Below are positions 26,639 through 34,807 of a DNA stretch of 64,000 bases, piece after piece. How positions within the stretch are numbered: position 1 is the first letter of the stretch; the number at the start of each line of letters is the position of its first letter. A model generated the notes under the pieces. That model was given only the letters and a program-made list of their open reading frames with translations. It searched no databases and was not told where the DNA came from. Origin of the DNA: Streptomyces sp. NRRL S-1022 (GTDB lineage Bacteria; Actinomycetota; Actinomycetes; Streptomycetales; Streptomycetaceae); assembly GCF_000720135.1 (NCBI RefSeq), contig NZ_JOIU01000036.1, positions 1 through 64,000 of the forward strand, given 5' to 3'. The translations under genes and the position numbers were made by a program.

Positions 26639-27811
26639 ATGCGCACCATCCTGATCACGGGCCCGGGCGGCAGCGGGCGCACGACCGTCGCCGCCGCCAC
26701 CGCGCTCACCGCCGCCCGCGAGGGCCGCCGCACCCTCCTGCTGAGCGCCGACCGCACGGACACCCCGGGCACGGCACTGGGCACCGCGACAGGACCGGCC
26801 CCCGCCGACGTCACCGAGCGCCTCACCGCCTGGCGGCCCGACGCCGGCGCCCGCTTCCGGGCGGACCTCACCGCCTTCCAGACCCGCGCCGCGAGCGTCC
26901 TCGACCTCCTGGGCGCGGCCCGCCTGGACGCCGAGGAGGTCACCCCGCTGCCCGGCGCCGAGGAACTGTCCTTCCTGCGCGCGCTGCGCGACGCGGCCCT
27001 GTCCGAGCGGTACGACCTGCTCGTCGTCGACCTCCCGCCGCTCCCGCAGGCCCTCGCCCTGCTCGCCCTGCCCGAGGAGCTGCGCCGCTACCTGCGCCGC
27101 CTGCTGCCGCCCGAGCGGCAGGCCGCCCGCGCCCTGCGCCCGGTCCTCGGCCGGCTGGCCGGCGTCCCCATGCCCGCCGACTGGCTGTACGAGACGGCCG
27201 CCCGCTGGGACGTCGAACTGGCCGCCGTCGAGGCCGTCCTCACCGACCGGGACACCGCCGTACGCCTGGTCGCCGAACCCGGACCGGCCGGTGCCGACGC
27301 CGTCCGCGCCGCGAGCCTCGGCCTCGCCCTGCGCGGCCTGCCCACCGAGGCCCTGATCGCCAACCGGACCCTGCCCGACGCCGCCCCCGACAGCTGGCTC
27401 GGCTCGCTCCTCGCCCAGCAGCGCAAGACGCTCGCCGACTGGCAGGAGACGTACGACGTCCACCCCGCCCCGCACCTGGGCCGCGACCCGCACGGCCCGG
27501 ACGACCTCACCGCCCTCGCCGTGCCCGCCGTCAACCCGGCGCCCACCCCGGTCGGGTGGCCCGTCACCGACCGGCTCGCCGAGGACGGCGTCCTGGTCTG
27601 GCACCTCCCGCTGCCCGGCGCGATACGGGACGACCTGGACCTCGTCCGGCGCGGCGACGAACTCCTGATCACCGCGGGTCCGTTCCGCCGGATCGTTCCA
27701 CTGCCCTCCGCCCTGCGCCGCTGCACCGTCGCCGGCGCCGCACTGCGCGACGGCGAGCTGCGCATCCGGTTCGCCCCCGACCCGGACCTGTGGCCCGCCG
27801 CGGGACGGTGA
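26639..27811 (+). CDS. ArsA/GET3-like ATPase with altered Walker A
   Basis: 390 residues of the ArsA/SIMIBI P-loop class. The N-terminal motif is GPGGSGRTT (8-16). The deviant Walker A of this class normally reads GKGGVGKTT, so both lysines are replaced here (Pro9 and Arg14). A DLLVVDLPPLPQAL stretch corresponds to Walker B, and the C-terminal part resembles the ArsA beta domain. No arsenite-binding cysteines are evident. The ATG at 26639 has TACCGT 8 nt upstream. Neighbours are a SRPBCC protein and a small DUF5304-like protein. Energetics and client are unknown; it may bind but not hydrolyse ATP efficiently. Confidence 0.83.
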   Translation: MRTILITGPGGSGRTTVAAATALTAAREGRRTLLLSADRTDTPGTALGTATGPAPADVTERLTAWRPDAGARFRADLTAFQTRAASVLDLLGAARLDAEEVTPLPGAEELSFLRALRDAALSERYDLLVVDLPPLPQALALLALPEELRRYLRRLLPPERQAARALRPVLGRLAGVPMPADWLYETAARWDVELAAVEAVLTDRDTAVRLVAEPGPAGADAVRAASLGLALRGLPTEALIANRTLPDAAPDSWLGSLLAQQRKTLADWQETYDVHPAPHLGRDPHGPDDLTALAVPAVNPAPTPVGWPVTDRLAEDGVLVWHLPLPGAIRDDLDLVRRGDELLITAGPFRRIVPLPSALRRCTVAGAALRDGELRIRFAPDPDLWPAAGR

Positions 27812-27866
27812 ACGGGTACGCCCGTTCGGGTAACGTCGTAAAGGCGAACCGTAGTCAGGAGCCGCC

Positions 27867-28358
27867 ATGAGCGAAGAGCGCCCCGCACCCGACCCTGCCG
27901 AGGAGGAGCGTCCGCGGGCGACCGACGCCGACGCCTGGGCCACGGCCTGTGCCGAGGACCTCGCCACCGAGCAGGCCCGCCGCCACGACCGGCACGGCCC
28001 GCCGCCCGGATCCGCCGCCGAGGAACTGAAGAGACTCGTGGACACGGTGGCCGACAAGCTGTCCGGCCTGCCGTCACCACTCCTCGGCGGTCTCGCCGGA
28101 CCCGCCGCCCAGCAGGTGGTGCGGCAGGTCGTCCAGCAGGCGAAGGCCGCCGTCGAGCCCGTCATAGACCGCAACCCGGACGTGTTCGACCACCTCGCCG
28201 CGGCGGGCAGCGAGCTGCTGGCCGCCTACCGCTCCGCCGTCCAGGCCCAGGAGCAGCGCTGGACCGCCCGCAGCGCCGACCCCGCGGGCGACGACCGGCC
28301 GGGCCGGCGTGACCCGGGGGAGGGAGACGGTCCGGGCGAACGCATCGACCTGGACTGA
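27867..28358 (+). CDS. DUF5304-like conserved hypothetical protein
   Basis: 163 residues with no catalytic motif. An acidic, disordered N-terminus (about 1-40) is followed by an amphipathic helical core (about 45-130) including LAGPAAQQVVRQVVQQAKAA, and a charged C-terminal tail. No signal peptide or membrane helix. The ATG at 27867 follows AGGAG at 5 nt. It lies between the ArsA-like ATPase (55 bp upstream) and glucokinase (67 bp downstream), all on one strand, so it may be part of that transcription unit. I know it only as a Streptomyces-conserved family. Confidence 0.78.
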   Translation: MSEERPAPDPAEEERPRATDADAWATACAEDLATEQARRHDRHGPPPGSAAEELKRLVDTVADKLSGLPSPLLGGLAGPAAQQVVRQVVQQAKAAVEPVIDRNPDVFDHLAAAGSELLAAYRSAVQAQEQRWTARSADPAGDDRPGRRDPGEGDGPGERIDLD

Positions 28359-28425
28359 AGCCCTCGCACGGCAGGGCCTCGGGTACGGTTGGCCGTAGCG
28401 GGGCTCGACCGAAACTGAGGGATTC

Positions 28426-29379
28426 ATGGGACTCACCATCGGCGTCGACATCGGCGGCACGAAGATCGCGGCCGGCGTGGTCGACGAGGAAGGCAACATC
28501 CTCTCGACCTTCAAGGTGCCGACCCCCACCACGCCCGAGGCCATCGTGGACGCCATCGCCTCGGCGGTGGAGGGGGCGCGCGCCGGGCACGAGATCGTCG
28601 GCGTGGGCATCGGCGCGGCCGGTTACGTCAACCGCCAGCGTTCCACGGTGTACTTCGCGCCGAACATCGACTGGCGCAACGAGCCGCTCAAGGAGAAGGT
28701 CGAGGCTCGCACGGGCCTCCCGGTCGTGGTCGAGAACGACGCCAACGCCGCCGCCTGGGGCGAGTACAAGTTCGGCGCCGGCAAGGGCCACCGCAACGTC
28801 ATCTGCATCACGCTCGGCACCGGCCTCGGCGGCGGCATCATCATCGGCAACAAGCTGCGCCGCGGCCACTTCGGCGTGGCCGCCGAGTTCGGCCACATCC
28901 GCATGGTCCCGGACGGCCTGCTGTGCGGCTGCGGTTCGCAGGGCTGCTGGGAGCAGTACGCCTCCGGCCGCGCCCTGGTCCGCTACGCCAAGCAGCGCGC
29001 CAACGCCACCCCCGAACGCGCCGAGGTCCTGCTGGCGCTCGGCGACGGCACCCCCGAGGGCATCGAGGGCAAGCACATCTCCGTGGCCGCCCGTCAGGGC
29101 GACCCGGTCGCCGTGGACTCCTACCGCGAGCTGGCCCGCTGGGCCGGCGCCGGCCTCGCCGACCTGGCCTCCCTCTTCGACCCGTCCGCGTTCATCGTCG
29201 GCGGCGGCCTCTCCGACGAGGGCGACCTGGTCCTCGACCCGATCCGCAAGTCGTACAAGCGCTGGCTGGTCGGCGCCAACTGGCGCCCGATGGCCGAGGT
29301 GATCGCCGCCCGGCTGGGCAACAAGGCGGGCCTGGTGGGCGCGGCGGACCTGGCCCGGGAGCCGGACCCCGTCATGTGA
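28426..29379 (+). CDS. glkA: ROK-family glucokinase
   Basis: 317 residues; phosphorylates glucose with ATP and, in Streptomyces, is the main glucose kinase and a mediator of carbon catabolite repression. The phosphate motif DIGGTKIAAGVVD is at the N-terminus. The ROK zinc motif CGCGSQGCWE (about 166-175) follows an upstream His, and ENDANAAAWGE contains the catalytic Asp. The ATG at 28426 follows GAGG at 5-6 nt. The length and sequence match S. coelicolor GlkA as I remember it. Confidence 0.96.
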   Translation: MGLTIGVDIGGTKIAAGVVDEEGNILSTFKVPTPTTPEAIVDAIASAVEGARAGHEIVGVGIGAAGYVNRQRSTVYFAPNIDWRNEPLKEKVEARTGLPVVVENDANAAAWGEYKFGAGKGHRNVICITLGTGLGGGIIIGNKLRRGHFGVAAEFGHIRMVPDGLLCGCGSQGCWEQYASGRALVRYAKQRANATPERAEVLLALGDGTPEGIEGKHISVAARQGDPVAVDSYRELARWAGAGLADLASLFDPSAFIVGGGLSDEGDLVLDPIRKSYKRWLVGANWRPMAEVIAARLGNKAGLVGAADLAREPDPVM

Positions 29380-29458
29380 CCGGCGTGCACTGCACGGGGG
29401 GCGCGAGGCCGTGTCGGCGGTTCTCGCGCCCCGCTTCGTCGGGCGTACATTGATCCAC

Positions 29459-30208
29459 ATGGAGCTGCTCCCCAACTCCCGTACGGAACCCGACGGTTCC
29501 GCGGTCATCAGGGTCCTGAGCTACAACATCCGCTCGATGCGGGACGACACGGCCGCCCTCGCCAGGGTGATCACGGCCTGCGCCCCCGACCTGGTCCTCG
29601 TCCAGGAGGCCCCGCGCTTCTTCCGCTGGCGCAAGAAGCTCGCCCGCCTGGCCGCGGCCTCCGGCCAGGTGATCCTCACCGGCGGGGCCACCGCCGCCGG
29701 CCCCGCGATCCTCTGCTCGCTCCGGGCCACCGTCGAGCGGACCGAGGACGTCCTCCTCCCGCTCACCCCCGGCCTCCACCGGCGCGGCCTCGCCACGGCG
29801 GTGGTCCGCTTCGGCGGCGCCCGCCTCGGCGTGGTCAGCTGCCACCTCAGCCTCCAGCAGGCCGAGCGCCGGGAGCAGGGCGGCATGCTCCTCGACCGCC
29901 TCGCCGCACTGGGCGCGGAGCACGCCGTCGTCGGCGGCGACCTCAACGAACGCCCCGACGGCCACACCTTCCGCCGGCTCGCCGGTACCCTCCAGGACTG
30001 CCGTACGACCGCGCCCTGGGGCGGCGAGTTCACCTCCACGCCCGCCGACCCCCACCAGCGCATCGACGCGATCTTCGCGACGGAGGGCATCGAGGTGCTG
30101 GGCTGCGGGGTGCCCCTGGGCCAGCCGGGCGTGCACGAAGCGGACCTGAGGGCGGCCACGGACCACCTCCCGGTCCTCGCCGCCCTCCGCGTCCCGGCCG
30201 GCGATTGA
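29459..30208 (+). CDS. Endonuclease/exonuclease/phosphatase (EEP) family protein
   Basis: 249 residues of the DNase I-like fold. Metal and catalytic motifs are visible: LSYNIRSM, VLVQEAPRF (Glu metal ligand), GGDLNERPD (Asp-Leu-Asn) and ATDHLPVLAAL (Asp-His). The substrate class (DNA, phospholipid or small phosphoester) cannot be assigned. The ATG at 29459 is chosen because TACATT (29446-29451) lies 7 nt upstream, a leaderless arrangement. A GTG at 29411 is in frame but gives an N-terminal extension without homology features. Confidence 0.87.
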   Translation: MELLPNSRTEPDGSAVIRVLSYNIRSMRDDTAALARVITACAPDLVLVQEAPRFFRWRKKLARLAAASGQVILTGGATAAGPAILCSLRATVERTEDVLLPLTPGLHRRGLATAVVRFGGARLGVVSCHLSLQQAERREQGGMLLDRLAALGAEHAVVGGDLNERPDGHTFRRLAGTLQDCRTTAPWGGEFTSTPADPHQRIDAIFATEGIEVLGCGVPLGQPGVHEADLRAATDHLPVLAALRVPAGD

Positions 30209-30339
30209 AGCAGTACAAGAAACCTCTTGCCCTCGCCCCCCCGGCCGCAGCGAGGGCGGCCTGAAGGGACAGCGCGGCTTCTCCTCCCGCGCGGCCGACG
30301 GCACGGTCACGTCCCGGCGGGCGGCGTCCGGTCCGGGCG

Positions 30340-30405
30340 TCAGGCGTTCTCGGGGCGCAGGCCGGCGAGCAGGGCCCGCTCCAGCGTGAGCGTGTCGCGC
30401 GGCAT
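30340..30405 (-). CDS. Possible 21-residue peptide or gene remnant
   Basis: In the 269-bp gap between the EEP gene and the next gene, the minus strand encodes a 21-codon frame beginning MPRDTLTLERALLAG and ending in TGA at 30340. The open frame extends some codons further upstream without a clear ribosome site. Residue composition is protein-like (alternating Leu and charged residues), so it could be the tail of a decayed gene. Support is weak. Confidence 0.25.
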   Translation of the reverse strand: MPRDTLTLERALLAGLRPENA

Positions 30406-30477
30406 GGGCACACGACAGGTCACCAGGCCGCGTCCTGTACTGAGTCCAGGACGCCGGCCCGCCGCTCCCGTCCGGTG

Positions 30478-31170
30478 TCAGACCACCGCTCCGCGCCCCG
30501 GGTCGTCGTCCTCCTCGTCGTCCGTCCGCATCCGCGCCACCAGCGTCACGAAGCCGCCCAGGAAGCCGCCGATGCCGGCGGTCGCCAGCCACCAGGTCAT
30601 CTCCCAGCCGAGCAGCACCGCCAGCAGGAGCAGGACGGGACCGCCGACCACCCCGAGCCAGGCGAACCGGGCGGTGGTGTCCGCGGTCGGCAGCGGCGGC
30701 GGCTCGGGCGGTACGAAGTGGCCCTCGTCGTCCTCGGTGAAGTCGTCGTCGGACGGCTCGGCCACCGCGTAGTCGCGCGGGCCGACGCCGGGCGCGAAGG
30801 AGACGGAACCGCCGAGGGGCCGGGCGGCCGGCCGGCCCGCGGAGTCCTCCGCGTCGCCCCCGGCGTCGCCGTCCGGCTCCGGCACCGGTTCCTTCGCCGG
30901 TTCCGTCACCGGCTCCTTCGCCAGCTGCCTCTCCAGCAGCGCCAGGTCCTCCACCGGCTTGAACGGCCGGGTGCCCGGCGGGTCCGGCGGCTCCTCGCCG
31001 TACCCGGCGACGATGGCCCGCCAGGCGGCGTCCTCGTCGAACGGCACCTCCTGCTTGTCCGGCTCGCGGACCTCGTGACCGTCGAGGCCCTCACGGCCCT
31101 CGCGGTCCTCACGGTCCTCGCGGTCGGAGTCGTGCTCAGCCAACTGCGGCCGTCCCTTCCTTGCCGACAT
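30478..31170 (-). CDS. Hypothetical protein with acidic N-terminus and two C-terminal membrane helices
   Basis: 230 residues. The N-terminal 150 residues are highly charged and disordered-looking, opening with a short Asp/Arg/Glu repeat (SDREDREDREGREG) encoded by imperfect tandem 9-12 bp repeats. A Pro-rich segment leads to two membrane helices near the C-terminus (about 177-193 and 195-215). The tail is again acidic (TDDEEDDD). The ATG at 31170 lies inside the upstream hydrolase gene, overlapping it by 35 bp, which suggests translational coupling. Not recognised beyond Streptomyces-conserved hypothetical. Confidence 0.75.
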   Translation of the reverse strand: MSARKGRPQLAEHDSDREDREDREGREGLDGHEVREPDKQEVPFDEDAAWRAIVAGYGEEPPDPPGTRPFKPVEDLALLERQLAKEPVTEPAKEPVPEPDGDAGGDAEDSAGRPAARPLGGSVSFAPGVGPRDYAVAEPSDDDFTEDDEGHFVPPEPPPLPTADTTARFAWLGVVGGPVLLLLAVLLGWEMTWWLATAGIGGFLGGFVTLVARMRTDDEEDDDPGRGAVV

Positions 31171-31915
31171 CGGGTGCGAGCCGGCCGATGAAGGCGAGGC
31201 TCTCCTCGAAGACCCGGTCCGCATCCTTGTCCAACGTCGCCACGTGGTAGCTGTGTTCCAGCACGACCTCCGTGATGTCCGTGGACGACACCCGGCTCAG
31301 CACCCGCGCCGAGTCGGCCGCCGGCACCACATGGTCACGGGCGCTGCGCAGCAGCAGCAACGGCTGGGTGACCTGGGGCAGCTCGCCGTCCAGCCGGCGC
31401 AGGAACACCCGCAGCGAGTGCGCCGCGTGCAGCGGCACCCGGTCGTAGCCCAGCTCGGCCGCGCCCTCCTTCGCGATGTCGCTGGCGATGCCCCGGGTCG
31501 TGCGCACCAGGTGCCGGGCGACCGGGAGGGCGTACGCGGACAGGCCGTGCACCCGGTTCGCCGGGTTGACGACCACCGCGCCCGCGACCCGCTCGCCGTG
31601 CCGGGCCGCGAGCCGGAGGGCCAGCGCGCCGCCCATCGACAGGCCCGCGACGAAGACCCGGGAGCAGCGCTCGGCGAGCAGGCGCAGCTCGCGGTCCACC
31701 TCCGCGTACCAGTCCTGCCAGGTCGTGAGCTGCATGTCCTCCCAGCGGGTGCCGTGGCCGGGCAGCAGCGGCAGGGACACGGTCAGGCCGTGCGCCGCGT
31801 GGTGTTCCGCCCAGGGACGCAGCGACTGGGGCGAGCCGGTGAAGCCGTGGCAGAGGAGAACCCCCACCTCCCCGCCCTGGTGGCGGTACGGCTCGGCTCC
31901 GGGGAGAACTGGCAT
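31136..31915 (-). CDS. Alpha/beta-hydrolase (carboxylesterase / monoacylglycerol-lipase-like)
   Basis: 259 residues. Oxyanion region CHGFTGSPQSLRPWA, nucleophile elbow GLSMGG (Ser93), then Asp in SARDHVVP and His in EHSYHVATLD complete the triad expected for Est30-type carboxylesterases. The ATG at 31915 is preferred over an ATG ten codons upstream because TACGGT lies exactly 7 nt before it, consistent with a leaderless mRNA, and because the protein then starts at MPVLPGAEPY. It is the first gene of a two-gene unit and divergent from the PlsC-like gene. Confidence 0.9.
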   Translation of the reverse strand: MPVLPGAEPYRHQGGEVGVLLCHGFTGSPQSLRPWAEHHAAHGLTVSLPLLPGHGTRWEDMQLTTWQDWYAEVDRELRLLAERCSRVFVAGLSMGGALALRLAARHGERVAGAVVVNPANRVHGLSAYALPVARHLVRTTRGIASDIAKEGAAELGYDRVPLHAAHSLRVFLRRLDGELPQVTQPLLLLRSARDHVVPAADSARVLSRVSSTDITEVVLEHSYHVATLDKDADRVFEESLAFIGRLAPDVGKEGTAAVG

Positions 31916-32018
31916 GTGCTTCACCGTACGCGACCGCACTGACACCGACCAGGGTCGTCGGGCTCATTGACGGTCCCCCGGGTTAAGGTCTCTGAGACGG
32001 AAACCAGGAGGCACACGG

Positions 32019-32765
32019 GTGTTGTACGGCACGATGAAGGTCGCCATCGGAGGGCCGCTGAAGGTCGCCTTCAGGCCTTGGGTGGAGGGCCTGGAGAACG
32101 TTCCGGCCACGGGCCCGGCCATCCTGGCCAGTAACCACCTGTCCTTCTCGGACTCGTTCTTCCTGCCGGCGGTGCTGGACCGCAAGGTCACGTTCATCGC
32201 CAAGGCCGAGTACTTCACCACCCCGGGCGTGAAGGGCCGGCTCACCGCCGCCTTCTTCAAGGGGGTCGGCCAGCTCCCGGTGGACCGCTCCGGCGCGCGC
32301 GGTGCCGGCGAGGCCGCGATCCGCAGCGGCATAGAGGTGCTGGAGAGCGGCGAGCTGTTCGGCATCTACCCGGAGGGCACCCGCTCGCCGGACGGCCGGC
32401 TGTACCGGGGCAAGCCCGGCGGCCTCGCGCGCGTGGCCCTCGCCACCGGCGCGCCGGTCATCCCGGTCGCCATGATCGACACGGAGAAGATCCAGCCGCC
32501 CGGCAAGGTGGTGCCGAAGCTGATGCGGCCCGGCATCCGCATCGGCAAGCCCCTGGACTTCAGCCGCTACCAGGGCATGGAACACGACCGGTTCGTGCTG
32601 CGCGCCGTGACCGACGAGGTCATGTACGAGATCATGAAGCTCTCCGGCCAGGAGTACGTCGACATGTACGCCACCGCCGCCAAACGGCAGATAGCCGAGG
32701 CGGCGAAGGCGGCCAGGGAAGCCGAGAAGGCCCAGAAGGCCGGGAAGAAGCAGGACGAGTCCTAG
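32019..32765 (+). CDS. 1-acyl-glycerol-3-phosphate acyltransferase (PlsC-like)
   Basis: 248 residues. Acyltransferase motif I NHLSFSDS (His40-x4-Asp45) and motif III YPEGTRSPDG (Glu119) are intact, and PVIPVAMI corresponds to motif IV. It should acylate lysophosphatidic acid or a similar lipid acceptor at the membrane. The C-terminus is Ala/Lys-rich. The GTG at 32019 follows AGGAGG at 7 nt; a TAAGGT near 31984 may be the -10. It lies 37 bp upstream of macS and could be cotranscribed. Confidence 0.92.
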   Translation: MLYGTMKVAIGGPLKVAFRPWVEGLENVPATGPAILASNHLSFSDSFFLPAVLDRKVTFIAKAEYFTTPGVKGRLTAAFFKGVGQLPVDRSGARGAGEAAIRSGIEVLESGELFGIYPEGTRSPDGRLYRGKPGGLARVALATGAPVIPVAMIDTEKIQPPGKVVPKLMRPGIRIGKPLDFSRYQGMEHDRFVLRAVTDEVMYEIMKLSGQEYVDMYATAAKRQIAEAAKAAREAEKAQKAGKKQDES

Positions 32766-32802
32766 ACGGGGGCACAAGGGGGAGCCGGGGGGACCGGGGG
32801 AC

Positions 32803-34038
32803 ATGCCCAAGCGCGAGCGCGTCATGCGGATGTCGGTCGAGCTGCCGCTGTGGCGCGCGCTCGCCGGCTACCGCGTCCTGACCATGCTGTACGCCATCGG
32901 CCTGTGCGCCACCGCGTACGACCACTTCGTCCGGCCCTGGGTCGCCGTCGCCTACTACGCCTTCCTGTTCGTGTGGACCCTCGCCACCCTGCCCAAGCTG
33001 GCCACCGCGGCCGCCTGCACCCGGCGTTTCCTGGCCGCCGACCTCACCGTCGCCCTCGCCGGCATCCTGCTCACCCCGGTCGCCGACAGCCACGAGCGGA
33101 TCGCGGGCGGCGGCCCCACCCTGCCCTCGATATGGACCGCGGGCGCGGTGCTGACCTTCGCCATCAAGGGCGGCTGGCGCTGGGCGGCCGCCGCCTCCAC
33201 GGCCGTGGCCGCCGTCAACCTGGTCGAGCGCGGCCACCCCGCCCGGGACACCGTGCACAACGTGATCCTCGTCTGGGTGGCCTCCATCGCGATCGGCTAC
33301 GTCGTGGAGGTGGCCCGCGCCTCCGAGCGCACCCTCGCCCGCGCCCTGGAGATCGAGGCCGCGACCCGGGAACGCGAGCGGCTGGCCCGGGACATCCACG
33401 ACAGCGTGCTGCAGGTGCTGGCGATGGTGAAGCGCCGGGGCGCGGCCCTCGGCGGCGAGGCGGCCGAGCTGGGCCGGCTGGCCGGGGATCAGGAGGTGGC
33501 CCTGCGCACGCTGGTGTCGGGCGGTCTGGTCCCGGTGTCCCGGGTCTCGGAGGACCTGGCGGCCGGTGCCGTCGTCCGCGCGGTGGAGGAGCCGGACGAG
33601 GACGACCCGGCGGGCCCGGTCGACCTGCGCTCCCTGCTCGCCCGCCACGCCGGCGCCCGGGTCAGCCTCGCCGAGCCCGGCGCCCCCGTGCTGCTGCCGC
33701 CGGCCGCGGCCCGCGAGGTGGCCGACGCGGCCGGGGCCGCCCTGGACAACGTGCGCCTGCACGCGGGGGCCGAGGCCCGGGCCTGGATCCTGGTGGAGGA
33801 CGAGCCGGAGGAGATCGTCGTCACCGTCCGGGACGACGGCCCCGGCATTCCCGAGGGCCGGCTCGCGCAGGCCGAGGGGGAGGGCCGGCTCGGAGTGGCC
33901 CTGTCGATCCGCGGCCGGCTGCGCGACCTCGGCGGCAGCGCCGAGATCGTCTCGGTGCCCGGGCAGGGCACGGAAGTCGAACTGAAGGTACCGAAGGGCG
34001 CCGTGCGGGCGCGGGGGAAGAAGGCGGAGCAGCGATGA
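32803..34038 (+). CDS. macS: Sensor histidine kinase MacS
   Basis: 411-residue membrane sensor kinase of the HisKA_3 type. The N-terminal half contains about four to five hydrophobic helices (about 15-165). The dimerisation helix has RERLARDIHDSVLQVLAM with phospho-acceptor His199. The C-terminal ATPase domain shows an N-box around AGAALDNVRLHAG and a G1 box DDGPGIPEG. Gene order (PlsC-like, sensor, LuxR-type regulator, pfkA) and sequence match the MacRS system of S. coelicolor, described as affecting morphogenesis and antibiotic production. The stop overlaps the macR start by 4 bp. Confidence 0.85.
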   Translation: MPKRERVMRMSVELPLWRALAGYRVLTMLYAIGLCATAYDHFVRPWVAVAYYAFLFVWTLATLPKLATAAACTRRFLAADLTVALAGILLTPVADSHERIAGGGPTLPSIWTAGAVLTFAIKGGWRWAAAASTAVAAVNLVERGHPARDTVHNVILVWVASIAIGYVVEVARASERTLARALEIEAATRERERLARDIHDSVLQVLAMVKRRGAALGGEAAELGRLAGDQEVALRTLVSGGLVPVSRVSEDLAAGAVVRAVEEPDEDDPAGPVDLRSLLARHAGARVSLAEPGAPVLLPPAAAREVADAAGAALDNVRLHAGAEARAWILVEDEPEEIVVTVRDDGPGIPEGRLAQAEGEGRLGVALSIRGRLRDLGGSAEIVSVPGQGTEVELKVPKGAVRARGKKAEQR

Positions 34039-34712
34039 CACAGCAGCAGGACCCGATCCGGGTCATGGTGGTGGACGACCACCCGATGTGGCGTGACGCG
34101 GTCGCCCGTGACCTGGCCGAGTCCGGCTTCGAGGTGGTCGCCACCGCCGGCGACGGCGAGCAGGCGGTCCGCCGCGCCCGGGCCGCCGCCCCGGACGTCC
34201 TGGTGCTCGACCTCAACCTGCCCGCCAAGCCCGGCGTCCAGGTGTGCAAGGAACTCGTGGGCCACAACCCGGCGTTGCGGGTCCTGGTCCTCTCGGCGAG
34301 CGGTGAGCACGCGGACGTGCTGGAGGCCGTGAAGTCCGGCGCGACCGGCTACCTGCTGAAGTCGGCCTCCACCGAGGAACTGCTGGACGCGGTCCGCCGT
34401 ACCGCCGTGGGCGACCCGGTGTTCACGCCGGGGCTCGCCGGACTGGTCCTCGGCGAGTACCGGCGGCTGGCCGCCGAGCCGGTGCCCGCCCCGGACGCCG
34501 GCGAGCCGGGCGCGCCCCGGCTGACGGACCGGGAGACCGAGGTGCTGCGGCTGGTGGCGAAGGGCCTGAGCTACAAGCAGATCGCCGAACGCCTCGTCAT
34601 CTCCCACCGCACGGTCCAGAACCACGTCCAGAACACCCTCGGCAAGCTGCAACTGCACAACAGGGTGGAGCTCGTGCGGTATGCGATCGAGCGCGGGCTC
34701 GACGAGGAGTAA
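34035..34712 (+). CDS. macR: LuxR-family response regulator MacR
   Basis: 225 residues. Receiver domain (about 8-125) with acidic pocket VVDDHP, phospho-acceptor Asp59 in VLVLDLNLP, and the switch Lys in YLLKSAS. The C-terminal LuxR-type helix-turn-helix (about 160-222) reads LTDRETEVLRLVAKGLSYK. Cognate of MacS by ATGA overlap. Expected to control membrane or envelope and developmental genes as reported for S. coelicolor MacR. Confidence 0.87.
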   Translation: MTQQQDPIRVMVVDDHPMWRDAVARDLAESGFEVVATAGDGEQAVRRARAAAPDVLVLDLNLPAKPGVQVCKELVGHNPALRVLVLSASGEHADVLEAVKSGATGYLLKSASTEELLDAVRRTAVGDPVFTPGLAGLVLGEYRRLAAEPVPAPDAGEPGAPRLTDRETEVLRLVAKGLSYKQIAERLVISHRTVQNHVQNTLGKLQLHNRVELVRYAIERGLDEE

Positions 34713-34746
34713 ACGCGCCCGAATCACCCTTCCCGCCTCTCCCGAT

Positions 34747-34769
34747 GTGACACGGATCACCACTAGCGT
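34747..34769 (+). promoter_or_regulatory. CRP-like palindrome at the pfkA promoter
   Basis: GTGA-CACGGA-TCAC (34747-34760) is a perfect GTGA-N6-TCAC palindrome, the core of CRP-type sites. It is followed 3 bp later by TAGCGT (34764-34769), a likely -10 that gives a leader of about 30 nt before the pfkA ribosome site AAGGGA. The site would overlap the promoter spacer. BldD sites share similar half-sites, so the regulator is uncertain. Confidence 0.5.
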
Positions 34770-34807
34770 GACTGTCTGTCAGGAAACCGCGGTGAAGGGA
34801 CAATTCC

